Shown here: positions 18,144-27,901 of the stretch, in pieces | Layout of the letters: every line of letters begins with the position of its first letter | Position numbering within the stretch: position 1 is the first letter of the stretch | NCBI RefSeq assembly: GCF_004924335.1 | Contig: NZ_CP024633.1 | Span: forward strand, 1,984,001 to 2,048,000 | Direction of reading: 5' to 3' | Length of the DNA: 64,000 bases | Origin: Mycobacteroides salmoniphilum | GTDB lineage: Bacteria > Actinomycetota > Actinomycetes > Mycobacteriales > Mycobacteriaceae | Position numbers and translations under genes: made by a program | The notes under the pieces: model-generated | What the model was told of the DNA's origin: nothing | The model's database searches: none | The model's input: the letters and a program-made list of their open reading frames with translations, nothing else

Positions 18144-20770
18144 CAGATGTTCTCTCCGGCCAGGACGGTCGCGGGTTCTTGCAGGCGGCCCTCCCAGAGC
18201 CTTCGGTACCGGCCGTTGTTGGTCAGGAGCTCGGTGTGGGTGCCGGTTTCGGCGACGTGGCCCCCGTTCAAGACCACGATCTGGTCGGCATCGGTGATGG
18301 TGTGTAGTCGGTGCGCGATGACCAGCACGGTGCGGTTGTGGATGAGCCGGCCCAGGGCCTGCTGCACCAGGTATTCGGATTCGGGGTCGGCGAAGGCGGT
18401 GGCCTCGTCCAGGATCAGGATCGGGGTATCGGCCAGCAGCGCGCGGGCGATGGTCAGGCGCTGTTTCTCGCCGCCGGAGAGCTGGGTGTTGGTATCCAGG
18501 ACAGTGTCATAACCGTTGGGCAGCCGCAGGATTCGCTCATGGATCTGCGCGTCGCGGGCCGCTGTTTGGACCTCGGTGTCGGTGGCTTCGGGCCGGGCCA
18601 GTGCGATGTTTTCCCGAACCGTCCCGGCGACCAGCTGCACATCCTGGAAAACGAATCCGACCTTGGTGTACAGCTCATCGGGAGTCAGGGCACGGATGTC
18701 GGTGCCGTCGATACGGATGGCGCCGCCATCGATGTCATGGAATCTTGCCAACAGGGAAGCCAGCGTTGACTTTCCGGAGCCGGACGGCCCGACGAGCGCC
18801 GTGACGGTTCCGGGCCGCAGCGTCAGGGTGACACCGTGAATCACAGGGACCCCCGGCCGATACCCGAACGTCACCGCGTCGAAGGAGACAGAAGTCTCCC
18901 CGGCATGGCCCTGCGAGGCCTGCTCGGTCAATTCGGTCTCGCCGAGGGCAACCGCGATATGCCGCGCGGCCTCCACTCCGCCGCGAATACCGCCGAGGCC
19001 GTATGCGATTCCCAGCAGGCGGGTGCCGAAGGTGGTGCCGAGCACCAGGAATGGCAGCAAGGTGGTGGGTTCCATGGTCCCGGCGACGACGAACAGCGTG
19101 CCGGCTCCGGCGATGAGCCACAGGAAGGTCGTAGGCCGGGTGACCAGATCCATGAAGGTCTTCTTCCCGATGAAGGGTCGCTGCCATTCGTTGAGGAAGG
19201 TGAGATACAGGTCTAGTTTGCGTTTGAATGAGGACGCTGCCGCGCCACCGAAAATCCGGATCACCGGCTGGCCTTCAAGATAGGCGGCCGATTCTCCGCT
19301 CATCCGTTCGCTCCAGCGTGAGGCTTCGATGATCTTCGGGCCGCTCTGGAACATCATGGTCGCCGTCGTGACGATGTAGACCAGGATGGGGATGAGGAGT
19401 ACGAGTGCCAAGCGCCAGTCGACGACGAAGAGGTAGATGAGCACCGCCACTGGTCCGACGACGGCGGCCACCGCATCGGGGATCGCATGGGTGATCAAAT
19501 AGTGCAGCGACAGGGTGTCGTCCTGGATCAGCTTCTTGACCGATCCCGAACCGCGTTGAGTGAACCACCCCAACGGAACTCGGGACAGTTTCGACAGGAG
19601 CCGTTGCCGAACATCGGCGCTGAACCGTATCTCGACGACATGCAGCCAGACGGTGAGTGCCGCGCCAAGGGTGGCGCCGAGCACCAGCAGCGTCAGGAAG
19701 ATCATTCCGGTGTGCCACAAGCGGGATTCGTCGGCCCCAGCGAGCAGCTGACGGGTGAGTTCCACGAGAACCACGAAGGGTGCCAGCTCGACCATGGTGA
19801 TGATCGCCTGCAGCACACCGCCGGCGATCATCTGCTTCTTGACCGGCGCCAGCAACTCCCCGGCAGCCTGCGAACGCCAGCGGCCTCGGGGCGCTGCAGG
19901 TTTGGAGGGGGCGGCCGGATTCTCGGCGACAGGTTTCGGTGTAGCGGGTTTCGCTACCGGTGGCCGATGCGTGTCGGTGTCTCCGCGGCGGCTTCCCATG
20001 GCGCGCCCGAAGGTCCAGTAGGCCGTGGCGTGCACGTCGGCCTTCGGGAATCCGAACTGTTCCTTGAGGCGTTTGCGTAGATGTTTGAGTGAGCCGGCCT
20101 CCGGGCCGGCCCAGGTATACCAGTTGGACCAGTCGCGGGCCTCGATGGCGCCGGCCAGTGAGGTTTCGTCGGCGCGGTCCACCCAGTGCAGCCGCCGGCG
20201 GGGATGCTCGGTCAGGGGGATGAGGTCGTCGTTGGGGTCGTGGCGTTCCAGGTAGATCTCGACGTCCACGTCGGCGGGCAGGGCGGCCAGGATGGAGTTG
20301 ATCGCCGGGATGGATGCCGAGTCGCCGATGAGCAGGAATCCGGCCGGAAGATCCTCGGGGACCTCAAAACGTGCCGAGCCGAAAGCTACTACCGGAATGG
20401 TCATTCCGGGTTGAGCCGACATCGCCCATCGGCACGCGGGACCGGCGGGCTCGTGGATCACCACATCGATCGCGATCTCGCCGGCCTCGGCATCGGTCGA
20501 GACGATCGTGTAGGCCCGCTGATGCTCGGTGGCACCACCTTCGGGGTCCGGGAACCAGAACCGCAGCCACTCGGTCGGCGTGTGCAGCAGATCCTCAAAA
20601 AGTGTCGGCGCCGACATCGTCAGCCGCACACAATTCGGCGTGACCTGCGCGGTACCGACCACGGTGGCCACGTGATCACGTGCCCCGAGCCCGCGCAGCA
20701 CCGCGCCCTGGAAGCCTCTACCCATGGTGATGTGACCTTTGTTCGTACTCGACGTGGCTCCGGCTGACAC
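18143..20770 (-). CDS. irtA: Iron-siderophore ABC transporter IrtA with N-terminal siderophore-interacting (FAD) domain
   Basis: 875 residues. Residues 1 to about 270 are a siderophore-interacting flavin reductase domain: RAYTIVS is the FAD motif, and [18 protein letters not shown] and [18 protein letters not shown] follow. A proline-rich linker leads to an ABC membrane domain (about 310-600) and a nucleotide-binding domain with [37 protein letters not shown] and VIAHRLHTI. This is the known IrtA architecture, in which the flavin domain reduces imported ferric mycobactin. GTG 20770 is used; an internal ATG ([12 protein letters not shown]) is an alternative. Confidence 0.94.
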   Translation of the reverse strand: MSAGATSSTNKGHITMGRGFQGAVLRGLGARDHVATVVGTAQVTPNCVRLTMSAPTLFEDLLHTPTEWLRFWFPDPEGGATEHQRAYTIVSTDAEAGEIAIDVVIHEPAGPACRWAMSAQPGMTIPVVAFGSARFEVPEDLPAGFLLIGDSASIPAINSILAALPADVDVEIYLERHDPNDDLIPLTEHPRRRLHWVDRADETSLAGAIEARDWSNWYTWAGPEAGSLKHLRKRLKEQFGFPKADVHATAYWTFGRAMGSRRGDTDTHRPPVAKPATPKPVAENPAAPSKPAAPRGRWRSQAAGELLAPVKKQMIAGGVLQAIITMVELAPFVVLVELTRQLLAGADESRLWHTGMIFLTLLVLGATLGAALTVWLHVVEIRFSADVRQRLLSKLSRVPLGWFTQRGSGSVKKLIQDDTLSLHYLITHAIPDAVAAVVGPVAVLIYLFVVDWRLALVLLIPILVYIVTTATMMFQSGPKIIEASRWSERMSGESAAYLEGQPVIRIFGGAAASSFKRKLDLYLTFLNEWQRPFIGKKTFMDLVTRPTTFLWLIAGAGTLFVVAGTMEPTTLLPFLVLGTTFGTRLLGIAYGLGGIRGGVEAARHIAVALGETELTEQASQGHAGETSVSFDAVTFGYRPGVPVIHGVTLTLRPGTVTALVGPSGSGKSTLASLLARFHDIDGGAIRIDGTDIRALTPDELYTKVGFVFQDVQLVAGTVRENIALARPEATDTEVQTAARDAQIHERILRLPNGYDTVLDTNTQLSGGEKQRLTIARALLADTPILILDEATAFADPESEYLVQQALGRLIHNRTVLVIAHRLHTITDADQIVVLNGGHVAETGTHTELLTNNGRYRRLWEGRLQEPATVLAGENI

Positions 20771-20786
20771 ACATCCGGGCCGTTAC

Positions 20787-20805
20787 TTAGCCCATCCTAA
20801 CCTAA
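20787..20805 (-). promoter_or_regulatory. IdeR box upstream of irtA-irtB
   Basis: Read on the minus strand, TTAGGTTAGGATGGGCTAA matches 15 of 19 IdeR consensus positions, with a perfect left half. It ends 16 bases before the irtA GTG and contains TAGGAT, a plausible -10. It occupies most of the 50-bp gap behind the ectoine-locus transporter. Confidence 0.8.
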
Positions 20806-20820
20806 GAGTACTGACGGGGG

Positions 20821-22191
20821 TCAGGCGCGAACGGCGGCGTCGTCCGGCGGGGCCGTTGCGGCCTCGTCGGGATCCGCACAGGGGACATCTGTTCCGGCGA
20901 TCGAGGCTCCGGCTGTCTCGATGAGGAACGGTAGGGCGCACAACCCGACCACGCAGGCCGCCATGAGATAGGCGGCGGGGAACAGATCCCATCCGGTCTT
21001 GTCCACCATGAGGTCGTTCACCAGAGGTGCGGTGCCGCCGAACGCGGCAGTGGACAGGTTGTAGGAGATCGCGAATCCCGCATAGCGCACCTGGGTGGGA
21101 AACATGCACGGGAAGGTCGCGGTGATGGTGGACAGCTGCGGTATGTACAGCAATCCGAGAGTCGCGAAACCCACTATTGCCCAAACGAATCCCTGCCCCA
21201 TGAGCCAGAACATGGGCAGCGAGAACAGCAGCAGTCCGGTCAGGGAGAACGCCCACATGGGTTTGCGCCCCACGCGATCCGACAGTGCGCCGCAGAAGGG
21301 CAGGAACGCCATCATGGCGACCTCGCCGACGAGGATGACGATCTGACCCTGCGTCTCGGTCATTCCGAGCCGGGTCTTCAGGTAGGTCGGCTGATAGCTG
21401 AGCAGGGTGTAGTTGGTGATGTTCAGCGCGATGACCAGCAGCATCATCACGATCATGGGCCGCCTGTAGTCACGCACCAGATCTTTGAGCCGTTCGAACG
21501 CAGTCTCCTGGCCTTGCGGCTCCTGTTCCTGCATCTCTTTGAACAAGGGCGGATCGTCGAGGCGGCTTCGTAGATACCAGCCGATCAGACCCATCGGAAG
21601 TGCGACCAGGAACGGAACACGCCAACCCCAGGACTGCATGGCTTCGGGGCTCAGGGTGGCATCAAGGATCAGGACGAAGGCGGCGCCGGTGGCAAAGCCG
21701 CCCAAGGTGCCGAACTCGAGGAAGGAACCGTACTTGCCGCGCTTCTTATCGGGCGCGAACTCTGCCATGAACGTTGCCGCACCACCGTATTCGCCGCCGG
21801 TGGAAAAACCTTGCACCACGCGCAGCAGAATCAACAACGCGGGCGCGGCCGCTCCGACGGTCGCCCAGCTGGGCAACACACCAATGAGCGTGGTGGACAG
21901 CGCCATCAGCACAATGGTGATGGCCATGACGCTCTTGCGGCCCAGCCTGTCACCCAGCGGTCCCCAGATCATTCCGCCAAGGGGGCGAAGCAGGAACGAG
22001 ATCGCATATCCCAGCATCGTGAACGCGGTACCCAGGGTGGGGAAGAAGGCCTGCGTCAGGAAGACGGTCGTGGCGGCGTAGACGCCGTAGTCGTACCACT
22101 CCGTGGCGTTACCCATCGCCGATGCCGCGATGGCCCGGTGCAGAGTCCGCCGGCCCTCGGGTGATTGGAAGTCCGGGCCGGCGGTCGCCAT
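20821..22191 (-). CDS. MFS/MHS-family compatible-solute transporter (ProP-like) of the ectoine operon
   Basis: 456 residues from ATG 22191, in an ATGA overlap with the ectD stop; the longer frame upstream lies inside ectD. Twelve hydrophobic segments are evident. The metabolite:H+ symporter signature is GPLGDRLGRKSVMAITIVLMA after helix 2, with a second copy GALSDRVGRKPMWAF after helix 8, plus RVVQGFSTGGEYGGAATFMAEF. These are typical of ProP, ShiA and KgtP relatives. As the last gene of ectA-B-C-D, it probably takes up or recovers ectoine/hydroxyectoine or another osmolyte (inference from position). Confidence 0.82.
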   Translation of the reverse strand: MATAGPDFQSPEGRRTLHRAIAASAMGNATEWYDYGVYAATTVFLTQAFFPTLGTAFTMLGYAISFLLRPLGGMIWGPLGDRLGRKSVMAITIVLMALSTTLIGVLPSWATVGAAAPALLILLRVVQGFSTGGEYGGAATFMAEFAPDKKRGKYGSFLEFGTLGGFATGAAFVLILDATLSPEAMQSWGWRVPFLVALPMGLIGWYLRSRLDDPPLFKEMQEQEPQGQETAFERLKDLVRDYRRPMIVMMLLVIALNITNYTLLSYQPTYLKTRLGMTETQGQIVILVGEVAMMAFLPFCGALSDRVGRKPMWAFSLTGLLLFSLPMFWLMGQGFVWAIVGFATLGLLYIPQLSTITATFPCMFPTQVRYAGFAISYNLSTAAFGGTAPLVNDLMVDKTGWDLFPAAYLMAACVVGLCALPFLIETAGASIAGTDVPCADPDEAATAPPDDAAVRA

Positions 22192-23099
22192 CAGGGCGTG
22201 CCCGGCGATTGGCTGGTCAGCGGGGTACAGGTCCGCGCCGCGATGTACTCCGGACGTGGCTCGGACCCGGCGAAGGGCCGCTCCGGTGCGTTGTGGACCG
22301 AGTTGAACACGAGGAACACATTCGATCGTGGGTAGGGACTGATGTTCGACCCAGACCCGTGCATGAGGTTGCAGTCGAACCACAGCGCGTCCCCCGGCTG
22401 CCCGAGGAACAGTTCGATACCGCTTGTGAGTGCGGCCTCGGCGAGGGTCAGCGTGGAGGGAACGCCAATCTCCTGCTCCACCAGAGATTTCCGATGGTTA
22501 TCGTGCGGGGTCGCGCCGACGCACGGGTAGAAGGTGCGGTGCGTGCCCGGCATGACCTGCAGCGTCCCGTTGTAGGCGACGTTGACGGTCAACGCGATCG
22601 AGCAGGACACGGTGCGCATCTGGGGGAGCCCGTCCTCGGTGTGCCAGGTCTCGAAGTCCGAGTGCCAGTAAAAGCCGCGCCCCCGGAACGCGGGCATCGC
22701 ATTGATACGGGACTGATGCAGGTACACGGGCCCGCCCAGTAGCTGCTCGGCAACGTCGAGTACTCCCGGCGAGCGTGCGACGTCCATGACCACGGAGCTC
22801 AGGATGTGTGCCTCGAAGATCGACCGCACCTCATGCGATCGGGCCTCCCTGATGACCCTGGGATCATCGCCCAGTTGTGATGGCACTCTGTCGATTTCGT
22901 TGCGCAAGGTCGAGACCGTCATATCGTCGACGGTGCTCGGCCGGATCAGGAATCCCTGATCCGACATCTGAGTGAGCGCCGGTGGCGCGAGTGGCCCCTG
23001 GTCCGTGGAGCCCCAGACCACAGGCTCCGTCCTGACGATGGGAGGCCGCTCGGTCTCGAGCCGGCTGGGGTAGCGATCTGTGATCGCGGGAGCGCTCAT
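22191..23099 (-). CDS. ectD: Ectoine 5-hydroxylase
   Basis: 302 residues from ATG 23099, which overlaps the ectC TGA (ATGA). It is a non-haem Fe(II)/2-oxoglutarate dioxygenase making 5-hydroxyectoine. The EctD signature region FYWHSDFETWHTEDGLPQMRTVSCSI carries the His-x-Asp iron ligands, the distal His is in CNLMHGSGSN, and ARSPGVLDVAEQLLGGPVYLHQSRINA is characteristic. Length is typical. An upstream extension of 26 residues in frame is unsupported. It is followed by the transporter gene with overlap. Confidence 0.94.
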   Translation of the reverse strand: MSAPAITDRYPSRLETERPPIVRTEPVVWGSTDQGPLAPPALTQMSDQGFLIRPSTVDDMTVSTLRNEIDRVPSQLGDDPRVIREARSHEVRSIFEAHILSSVVMDVARSPGVLDVAEQLLGGPVYLHQSRINAMPAFRGRGFYWHSDFETWHTEDGLPQMRTVSCSIALTVNVAYNGTLQVMPGTHRTFYPCVGATPHDNHRKSLVEQEIGVPSTLTLAEAALTSGIELFLGQPGDALWFDCNLMHGSGSNISPYPRSNVFLVFNSVHNAPERPFAGSEPRPEYIAARTCTPLTSQSPGTP

Positions 23100-23488
23100 G
23101 AGAATGCGGGCGCGGCCGGGTATGCGCCGGACTCGTCGTGGACCTCCTGCCCGGTGACGGGAGGATTGAACACGCACATCATGCGCATCTCGGTATCGGC
23201 GGAAAGTTGGTGTCGTTCATTGCCGTTGAGTAGATACATGCTGCCGGGCCCGAGTGTGAACACGTCGCCGTTTTCCAGGTTTGTCAGCGTGCCGGTACCG
23301 GCAGTGAGCCATACCGCCTCGATGTGGTGCTGGTAGTGGAAGACGTGGACGGTTCCCGCATCGATGGTGGTCTCATGGAACGAGAACCCCACTCCGTCAT
23401 CCGCCAGCACGATCCGCTTGCTATGCCAGCCTTCGCCGCTGACGTCGCGTTCGGTGCCCGTGATCTGTTGGGTAGTACGGACGATCAC
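23096..23488 (-). CDS. ectC: L-ectoine synthase
   Basis: 130 residues, the normal family size. A small cupin that cyclises N-gamma-acetyl-diaminobutyrate to ectoine. The start MIVRTTQQITGTERDV, the KRIVLADDGVGFSFHETTI segment, HYQHHIEAVWLTAGTGTLTNLENG and YLLNGNERHQL are hallmark EctC segments including the metal- and substrate-binding cupin motifs. It lies 29 bp downstream of ectB and overlaps ectD by 4 bp. Confidence 0.95.
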   Translation of the reverse strand: MIVRTTQQITGTERDVSGEGWHSKRIVLADDGVGFSFHETTIDAGTVHVFHYQHHIEAVWLTAGTGTLTNLENGDVFTLGPGSMYLLNGNERHQLSADTEMRMMCVFNPPVTGQEVHDESGAYPAAPAFS

Positions 23489-23517
23489 AGTAACTCCTCT
23501 CTCGTTGGGTTCGGCTT

Positions 23518-24795
23518 CTAGGCGGACTCGGCGATGGCTTCACGCAAGGTGGCAATGCCGATGTCGAGCTGCTCGTCGGTGGTGGTCAGTGCGGGCAGCA
23601 GCTTGACGACCTCGTCCTTGGGGCCGGAGGTCTCGACGAGCAGACCTCGCTGGAACGCGGCCTTGCTGACGCGCGAGCCCCGCTCGGCATCGGCGAACAC
23701 GATGCCCTGGACCATGCCGCGGCCACGCACCGTCACCGAATCGTCGTCGGCCACCAATGCGGACAGCTCGGTATGGAGGCGGTCTCCCTTCCGGCGTACG
23801 TCCTCGCTGAACGCGCCATCGCGCCAATACTTTTGCAGCGTCGCGGTGGCGGTCACAAATGCCGGGTTGTGTCCGCGGAAGGTGCCGTTGTGCTCACCCG
23901 GGGCCCACTGATCGAGATCGGGCCGGATGAGCGTCAGTGCCATCGGCAGGCCGTATCCGCTGATCGACTTGGACAACGTCACGATGTCCGGACGGATACC
24001 CGAGTCCTCGAAGGAGAAGAAGGCGCCGGTTCGGCCGCAACCCATCTGGACGTCGTCGACGATCAGGAAGATCTCACGCTTGCGGCAGAGATCTGACAGT
24101 GCCTGCAGCCATTCGGCGCGGGCGACGTTGACCCCGCCCTCACCCTGCACGGTCTCGACGATCACCGCGGCGGGTTTGTTGAGACCGCCGCCCTCGTCGT
24201 CGAGGACCTTCTCAAACCACTGGAAATCCTCGGTGACTCCACCGAAGTAGTTGTCGTACGGCATCGGGGTGGAGTGCACCAGGGGCACACCCGCTCCGGC
24301 ACGCTTCATCGAATTGCCCGTCACGGCCAGCGATCCCAGTGTCATTCCATGAAATGCGTTGGTGAAGCTGATGATCGACTCACGCCCGGTGATGTTCCGT
24401 GCCAGCTTGAGCGCGGCCTCCACGGCATTGGTTCCGGTGGGCCCGGGGAACTGCACCTTGTAGTCCATGCCGCGTGGTTGCAGGATGGTCCGCTCGAATT
24501 CCTCGAGGAAGTGCTGTTTGGCCACCGTGGCCATGTCCAGGCCGTGGACCACGCCGTCGGTCGTCAGGTAATCGATGAGGGCCGTCTTGAGATCCGGGTT
24601 GTTATGCCCGTAGTTGAGTGCGCCCGCACCGGCGAAGAAGTCCAGGTAACGCTCACCGGTGGTGTCGGTCAGCCAGGATCCGGAGGCGGAGGCGAAGGTG
24701 GTGGGCCAACTCCGGCAATAGCTTCGCACCTCGGATTCACGTTCGTTGATGACCCTCGGTAGCCCGGCTTCCTGAGCGGGCAAGGTGGCGGTCAT
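23518..24795 (-). CDS. ectB: Diaminobutyrate--2-oxoglutarate transaminase
   Basis: 425 residues. A class-III PLP aminotransferase converting aspartate semialdehyde to L-2,4-diaminobutyrate. Visible: FFAGAGALNYGHNNP, GPTGTNAVEAALKLAR, AFHGMTLGSLAVTGN, VETVQGEGGVNVA, FLIVDDVQMGCGRTG, and the PLP lysine in LSKSISGYGLP. ATG 24795 is chosen because AAAGGGG lies about 8 bases upstream and the product then begins like other EctB proteins; the 12-residue upstream extension is not supported. It follows ectA by 38 bp. Confidence 0.95.
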   Translation of the reverse strand: MTATLPAQEAGLPRVINERESEVRSYCRSWPTTFASASGSWLTDTTGERYLDFFAGAGALNYGHNNPDLKTALIDYLTTDGVVHGLDMATVAKQHFLEEFERTILQPRGMDYKVQFPGPTGTNAVEAALKLARNITGRESIISFTNAFHGMTLGSLAVTGNSMKRAGAGVPLVHSTPMPYDNYFGGVTEDFQWFEKVLDDEGGGLNKPAAVIVETVQGEGGVNVARAEWLQALSDLCRKREIFLIVDDVQMGCGRTGAFFSFEDSGIRPDIVTLSKSISGYGLPMALTLIRPDLDQWAPGEHNGTFRGHNPAFVTATATLQKYWRDGAFSEDVRRKGDRLHTELSALVADDDSVTVRGRGMVQGIVFADAERGSRVSKAAFQRGLLVETSGPKDEVVKLLPALTTTDEQLDIGIATLREAIAESA

Positions 24796-24833
24796 TTCTG
24801 TATCCCCTTTCGGCCCAGTGCCTTTAGGCACTT

Positions 24834-25370
24834 TTATCTGGGCGCTTTATGTAGGTCGTGCGGAGTGAGTCGCAGCATCGGCTCTGCCTCATGTGCATCG
24901 GGAAACAGATCCACGCCGAATCCGGCGGATTCGGTGAGTTCCATATCCCGCCGGCGGGCAAATCCGGCGAATAATGCACGAGAAGCGGTATTTGACTGTG
25001 TAACAGTGGTTTCCATGATCAGGGGCTCGCCCTGCAACGTCGCGAGGGAGTCTGCGAGCCAGGCCAGCATGCTGGCGGCCAGACCCCTTCCGCGGTACGC
25101 CTCGTCGACTCCCACCTGCCAGATCATCAGTGATCCGGAGGGTCTGAGGTATCCGGTCACGAATCCGACGGGCTTCCCGCCGACGCGTGCGACGGCCGCT
25201 GTGGAGGGAAAGTCAGTGCACCACAACAGGTATGCGTAAGAAGAGTTGACATCCAACACGCCGGAGTCGCGTGCGATGCGCCACATGTGCCGAGCGTCCG
25301 ACTGTGTCGGGTGGCTCATAGACCACGTAGGGGTAGAACGTTTTTCAGTCTGCAATTCAGTATCGACCAC
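24834..25370 (-). CDS. ectA: L-2,4-diaminobutyrate N-acetyltransferase
   Basis: 178 residues. A GNAT acetyltransferase producing N-gamma-acetyl-diaminobutyrate. SGVLDVNSSYAYLLWCTDF is the EctA substrate region, and the acetyl-CoA motif is VDEAYRGRGLAASMLAWL. First gene of the ect operon. The start is uncertain: GTG 25370 has no clear ribosome site, and ATG 25319 would give a product of 161 residues that still contains the whole domain. Direct repeats upstream suggest the promoter lies in the 237-bp gap beyond 25371. Confidence 0.92.
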   Translation of the reverse strand: MVDTELQTEKRSTPTWSMSHPTQSDARHMWRIARDSGVLDVNSSYAYLLWCTDFPSTAAVARVGGKPVGFVTGYLRPSGSLMIWQVGVDEAYRGRGLAASMLAWLADSLATLQGEPLIMETTVTQSNTASRALFAGFARRRDMELTESAGFGVDLFPDAHEAEPMLRLTPHDLHKAPR

Positions 25371-25394
25371 TAAAAATCACCATCACCACAACAT

Positions 25395-25422
25395 GTTTCG
25401 TATCAACTGGAGTTTCGTATCA
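25395..25422. promoter_or_regulatory. 11-bp direct repeats upstream of ectA, possible operator
   Basis: GTTTCGTATCA occurs exactly at 25395-25405 and 25412-25422, a 17-bp period, and a shorter relative (GCTTCGTAC) follows at 25424. They lie 25-50 bp upstream of ectA GTG 25370, where a promoter for the leftward operon would be. They could be binding sites for an osmotic regulator or part of the promoter. No known motif is recognised. Confidence 0.4.
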
Positions 25423-25525
25423 GGCTTCGTACCGTCCGACCGTAACCACATCGACACCCGGATGGCTAGGACCGGCAGTGGCGATCCGGGTCAACTCACG
25501 GCGTTTGCCGAGGGTATCCACCTGA

Positions 25526-25541
25526 TGTGACGCTCATCACA
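25526..25541. promoter_or_regulatory. CRP-type palindrome upstream of the ectoine operon
   Basis: TGTGACGCTCATCACA fits the TGTGA-N6-TCACA consensus of CRP-family regulators exactly. It is in the 237-bp gap between the FUSC gene and ectA, about 155 bp upstream of the ectA start. A further TGTGTGA half-site follows at about 25547. The rest of the gap holds no gene that I can see. Confidence 0.5.
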
Positions 25542-25607
25542 TTATTGTGTGACCATGGGAACTTGACGGGTTCTTGACGACTGTGCATCGAGATTGCCGG
25601 GCAACGT

Positions 25608-27251
25608 TCAGTCATCGCCGCTGAAGCAGCGCTCCCAGCGGTCGGGATCGGCGAGCATCACGTTGGGAGGAGTGGCCCAGCAGGCCGCCACCAGGTCATA
25701 GCCGTGGTGAATGAGTGCGGCATGCGCGGGCCAGTGCGACTGGAGCCATTCGGGCTCGTTGTGTGCGCTGTCCACGCCGGCCCGAATGGCGCCCTCGAGT
25801 TCAAAGGAGAGGTCTCGGGCCTCTGCGTAGGCAGCGTCGTGAGCAGGCTGGACGCGGGCGCTGGCGACCAGCGCCAGCGCCGCCCGCCGGATCCGGGCCT
25901 CGGTGAACGCGAAGGTCCGGCGATGAGCGCGCGGCGCGATCAGGTACATCGACGCCATGGCGACGGCGACGCCGACCAACGTCTCGGCAAGGCGGTCGCG
26001 CACGATGGAGGTGACGGATCCCTGCAGAGTGACCACGCCCGCCGACAGCAGTGCGATGGGCGTCACGAACATGACGGCGATGGCGTAGTTGCGTGGCAGA
26101 AACAGCTCGGTGCAGAACTGCAAGGTCGCGATCGCGGCGATGAGTGCGTATCCGGTGAGGGACAGCTGGTATAGCACCGCGAAGAGAACAAGCCCGACCA
26201 CTGTTCCCGCGAAGCGCTGTAGTCCGCGCACCGTTCCGTGCAGCCGGTCGGGACCCAGATGGACGATGACGAGGGCACTCAGGATCGCCCATTGCGGCCG
26301 TGTCAGCCCGACCGCGGCACTGATGGCGCCGGCGCCGAGGCAGGCGATGCCGACGCGCCCTGCGGTGATGGTGGCGTGCGAACGGAACCGCACCGAGCGG
26401 CGTAACCGGTACCAGATGCTGGGGCGGACCACCAGGACGTGGTCGCCGGGGATGACGTGGTCGAGCACCATCTTGGCGCCGACCGCGGTTTCGGTGAACC
26501 GGCGATGGGTATCGAGCATCGTTGTCACCAAGGGCGAATCCGACTGCGTGGAGTATCCCGCGTCGTGCAATGCGGTCCATGCTGAGGAGATAGCCAGTCC
26601 TGCGGCGTGGCGCGCGTCGACCGTCGCGTTGCCCGGCTGCGCATAGCCGTCGACGGCATCGACCGCCTGTTGTACCGCGGCGCGTTCGGGTTTGTGGCGA
26701 TCGATCGCGGCGCCCGCCATCGAAACGACTACCGCCGCAACCGCTCCCAAGCTTGCGCAGGCGAGAATCCGAAACGGATCCACACCCCATTCCGTTGCGC
26801 CGAGCGCGCCACCACACACCAGGACGAAGAACAATGCGCCCGGTGGTCCGAGCCGAAGTGCGTCCACTGTGTAGACCACCGGGATCGCAACGGCCGTTAG
26901 GGTGAGGATGATCGCCACCTTGTTCGCGACACCGCCGAGGGGGTGGGCCCCGACGGTGGCGCCGAGCGCCGCGACGAGCAACAGTGCGATACCGGCGGTG
27001 CCCACGACGGCGGCACGCACCCGGTAGGGGCGCCCTTCGCCGTAGAGAACGGCGAAGGCCCCGTAGGTCACGTAGAGCGCCGCATTCGGATATCCAGCGG
27101 CGACAACGAGCGCCCCGGGAATGGCGACGGCGGCACCGGCGCGCAGTCCGATGCTCCACCGCCGACCGGCCGGTGGGGCGGAGAAGAGGATGGAGCGGGC
27201 CCGGGCGATCTGTGGAAGCGGATCCGGTGATTCAGACGCGGGCGGGGTCAC
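25608..27251 (-). CDS. FUSC-family membrane protein (aromatic-acid exporter-like)
   Basis: 547 residues. Two blocks of about six hydrophobic segments (about 35-175 and 300-430) are separated by a cytoplasmic region and followed by a helical C-terminal tail, as in fusaric-acid-resistance/AaeB-type efflux proteins. Start GTG 27251 lies 3 bp after the MerR stop, so the two are one operon. An IdeR-like box sits upstream of that MerR gene. The family often exports aromatic carboxylates; salicylate is an attractive candidate given the nearby mbtI, but this is inference. Confidence 0.78.
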   Translation of the reverse strand: MTPPASESPDPLPQIARARSILFSAPPAGRRWSIGLRAGAAVAIPGALVVAAGYPNAALYVTYGAFAVLYGEGRPYRVRAAVVGTAGIALLLVAALGATVGAHPLGGVANKVAIILTLTAVAIPVVYTVDALRLGPPGALFFVLVCGGALGATEWGVDPFRILACASLGAVAAVVVSMAGAAIDRHKPERAAVQQAVDAVDGYAQPGNATVDARHAAGLAISSAWTALHDAGYSTQSDSPLVTTMLDTHRRFTETAVGAKMVLDHVIPGDHVLVVRPSIWYRLRRSVRFRSHATITAGRVGIACLGAGAISAAVGLTRPQWAILSALVIVHLGPDRLHGTVRGLQRFAGTVVGLVLFAVLYQLSLTGYALIAAIATLQFCTELFLPRNYAIAVMFVTPIALLSAGVVTLQGSVTSIVRDRLAETLVGVAVAMASMYLIAPRAHRRTFAFTEARIRRAALALVASARVQPAHDAAYAEARDLSFELEGAIRAGVDSAHNEPEWLQSHWPAHAALIHHGYDLVAACWATPPNVMLADPDRWERCFSGDD

Positions 27252-27254
27252 ACG

Positions 27255-27887
27255 TCATTTCATACCGTGCCGCTGCCGGTAGGCGCGCTGTTTACAGGCG
27301 GGGGAGCAGTAGCGCTGCGGCCGTCCCTTCCCGTGGGTAGTCAGTTCGGAGCCGCAGAAACCGCAACGTCCGCGCAGCTCGGCTGCCATTTCGTCACGCA
27401 CCGGAGGGGATTCGTCACAGGCGCCGCGTGCCGCTGACACCAGATTCGTGCCGGCGGCCAGGCCGCGGGGGGTACGGATGCGGAGCTCGCCGTCGAGGTA
27501 CGGGCAATCGACGATGTCCTCGTTCTGGCAGGACAGTAAGTGGTTGAGGTATTCGCGTGCGCGATCGAGTTGCTCGATGCGGGTGGAGATGTCCGCGACT
27601 TGCTCGGTGACCGCGCTGCGCCAGGTATCGGGTTGCGCGGAATGTGATGTCACGACGGCGGCCTGGCGCAGCGGCATCATCCCGGTGATGCAGCACAGGT
27701 ACGCAATGCCGATGCGACGCAGGTCTCGCTCGGTGTAGGTGCGACGGCCGCTGTGCTGTGTCGGCGCATTCAGGACGCCCTGCTTCTCCCACCATCGCAG
27801 GGTCGAGGGGGCCAGGCCGTAGAGGGCGGCCGCCTCACCGATGTTCACCGTGGGTTCCGTGGAGACGGGTCTTGACATCACGCTCAC
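27255..27887 (-). CDS. MerR-family regulator with C-terminal Cys4 zinc-ribbon-like tail
   Basis: 210 residues. The MerR winged helix is at residues 14-80 (VNIGEAAALYGLAPSTLRWWEKQGVL, then RRTYTERDLRRIGIAYLC), followed by a coiled dimerisation helix (IEQLDRAREYLNHLL). The last 40 residues hold CGFCGSEL and RYCSPACKQRAYRQR, a probable zinc-binding element seen in several actinobacterial regulators. GTG 27887 is the first start; ATG 27878 is an alternative. It is followed within 3 bp by the FUSC exporter gene, which it probably controls. Confidence 0.82.
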   Translation of the reverse strand: MSVMSRPVSTEPTVNIGEAAALYGLAPSTLRWWEKQGVLNAPTQHSGRRTYTERDLRRIGIAYLCCITGMMPLRQAAVVTSHSAQPDTWRSAVTEQVADISTRIEQLDRAREYLNHLLSCQNEDIVDCPYLDGELRIRTPRGLAAGTNLVSAARGACDESPPVRDEMAAELRGRCGFCGSELTTHGKGRPQRYCSPACKQRAYRQRHGMK

Positions 27888-27901
27888 TTCACCATTGAAA
27901 C

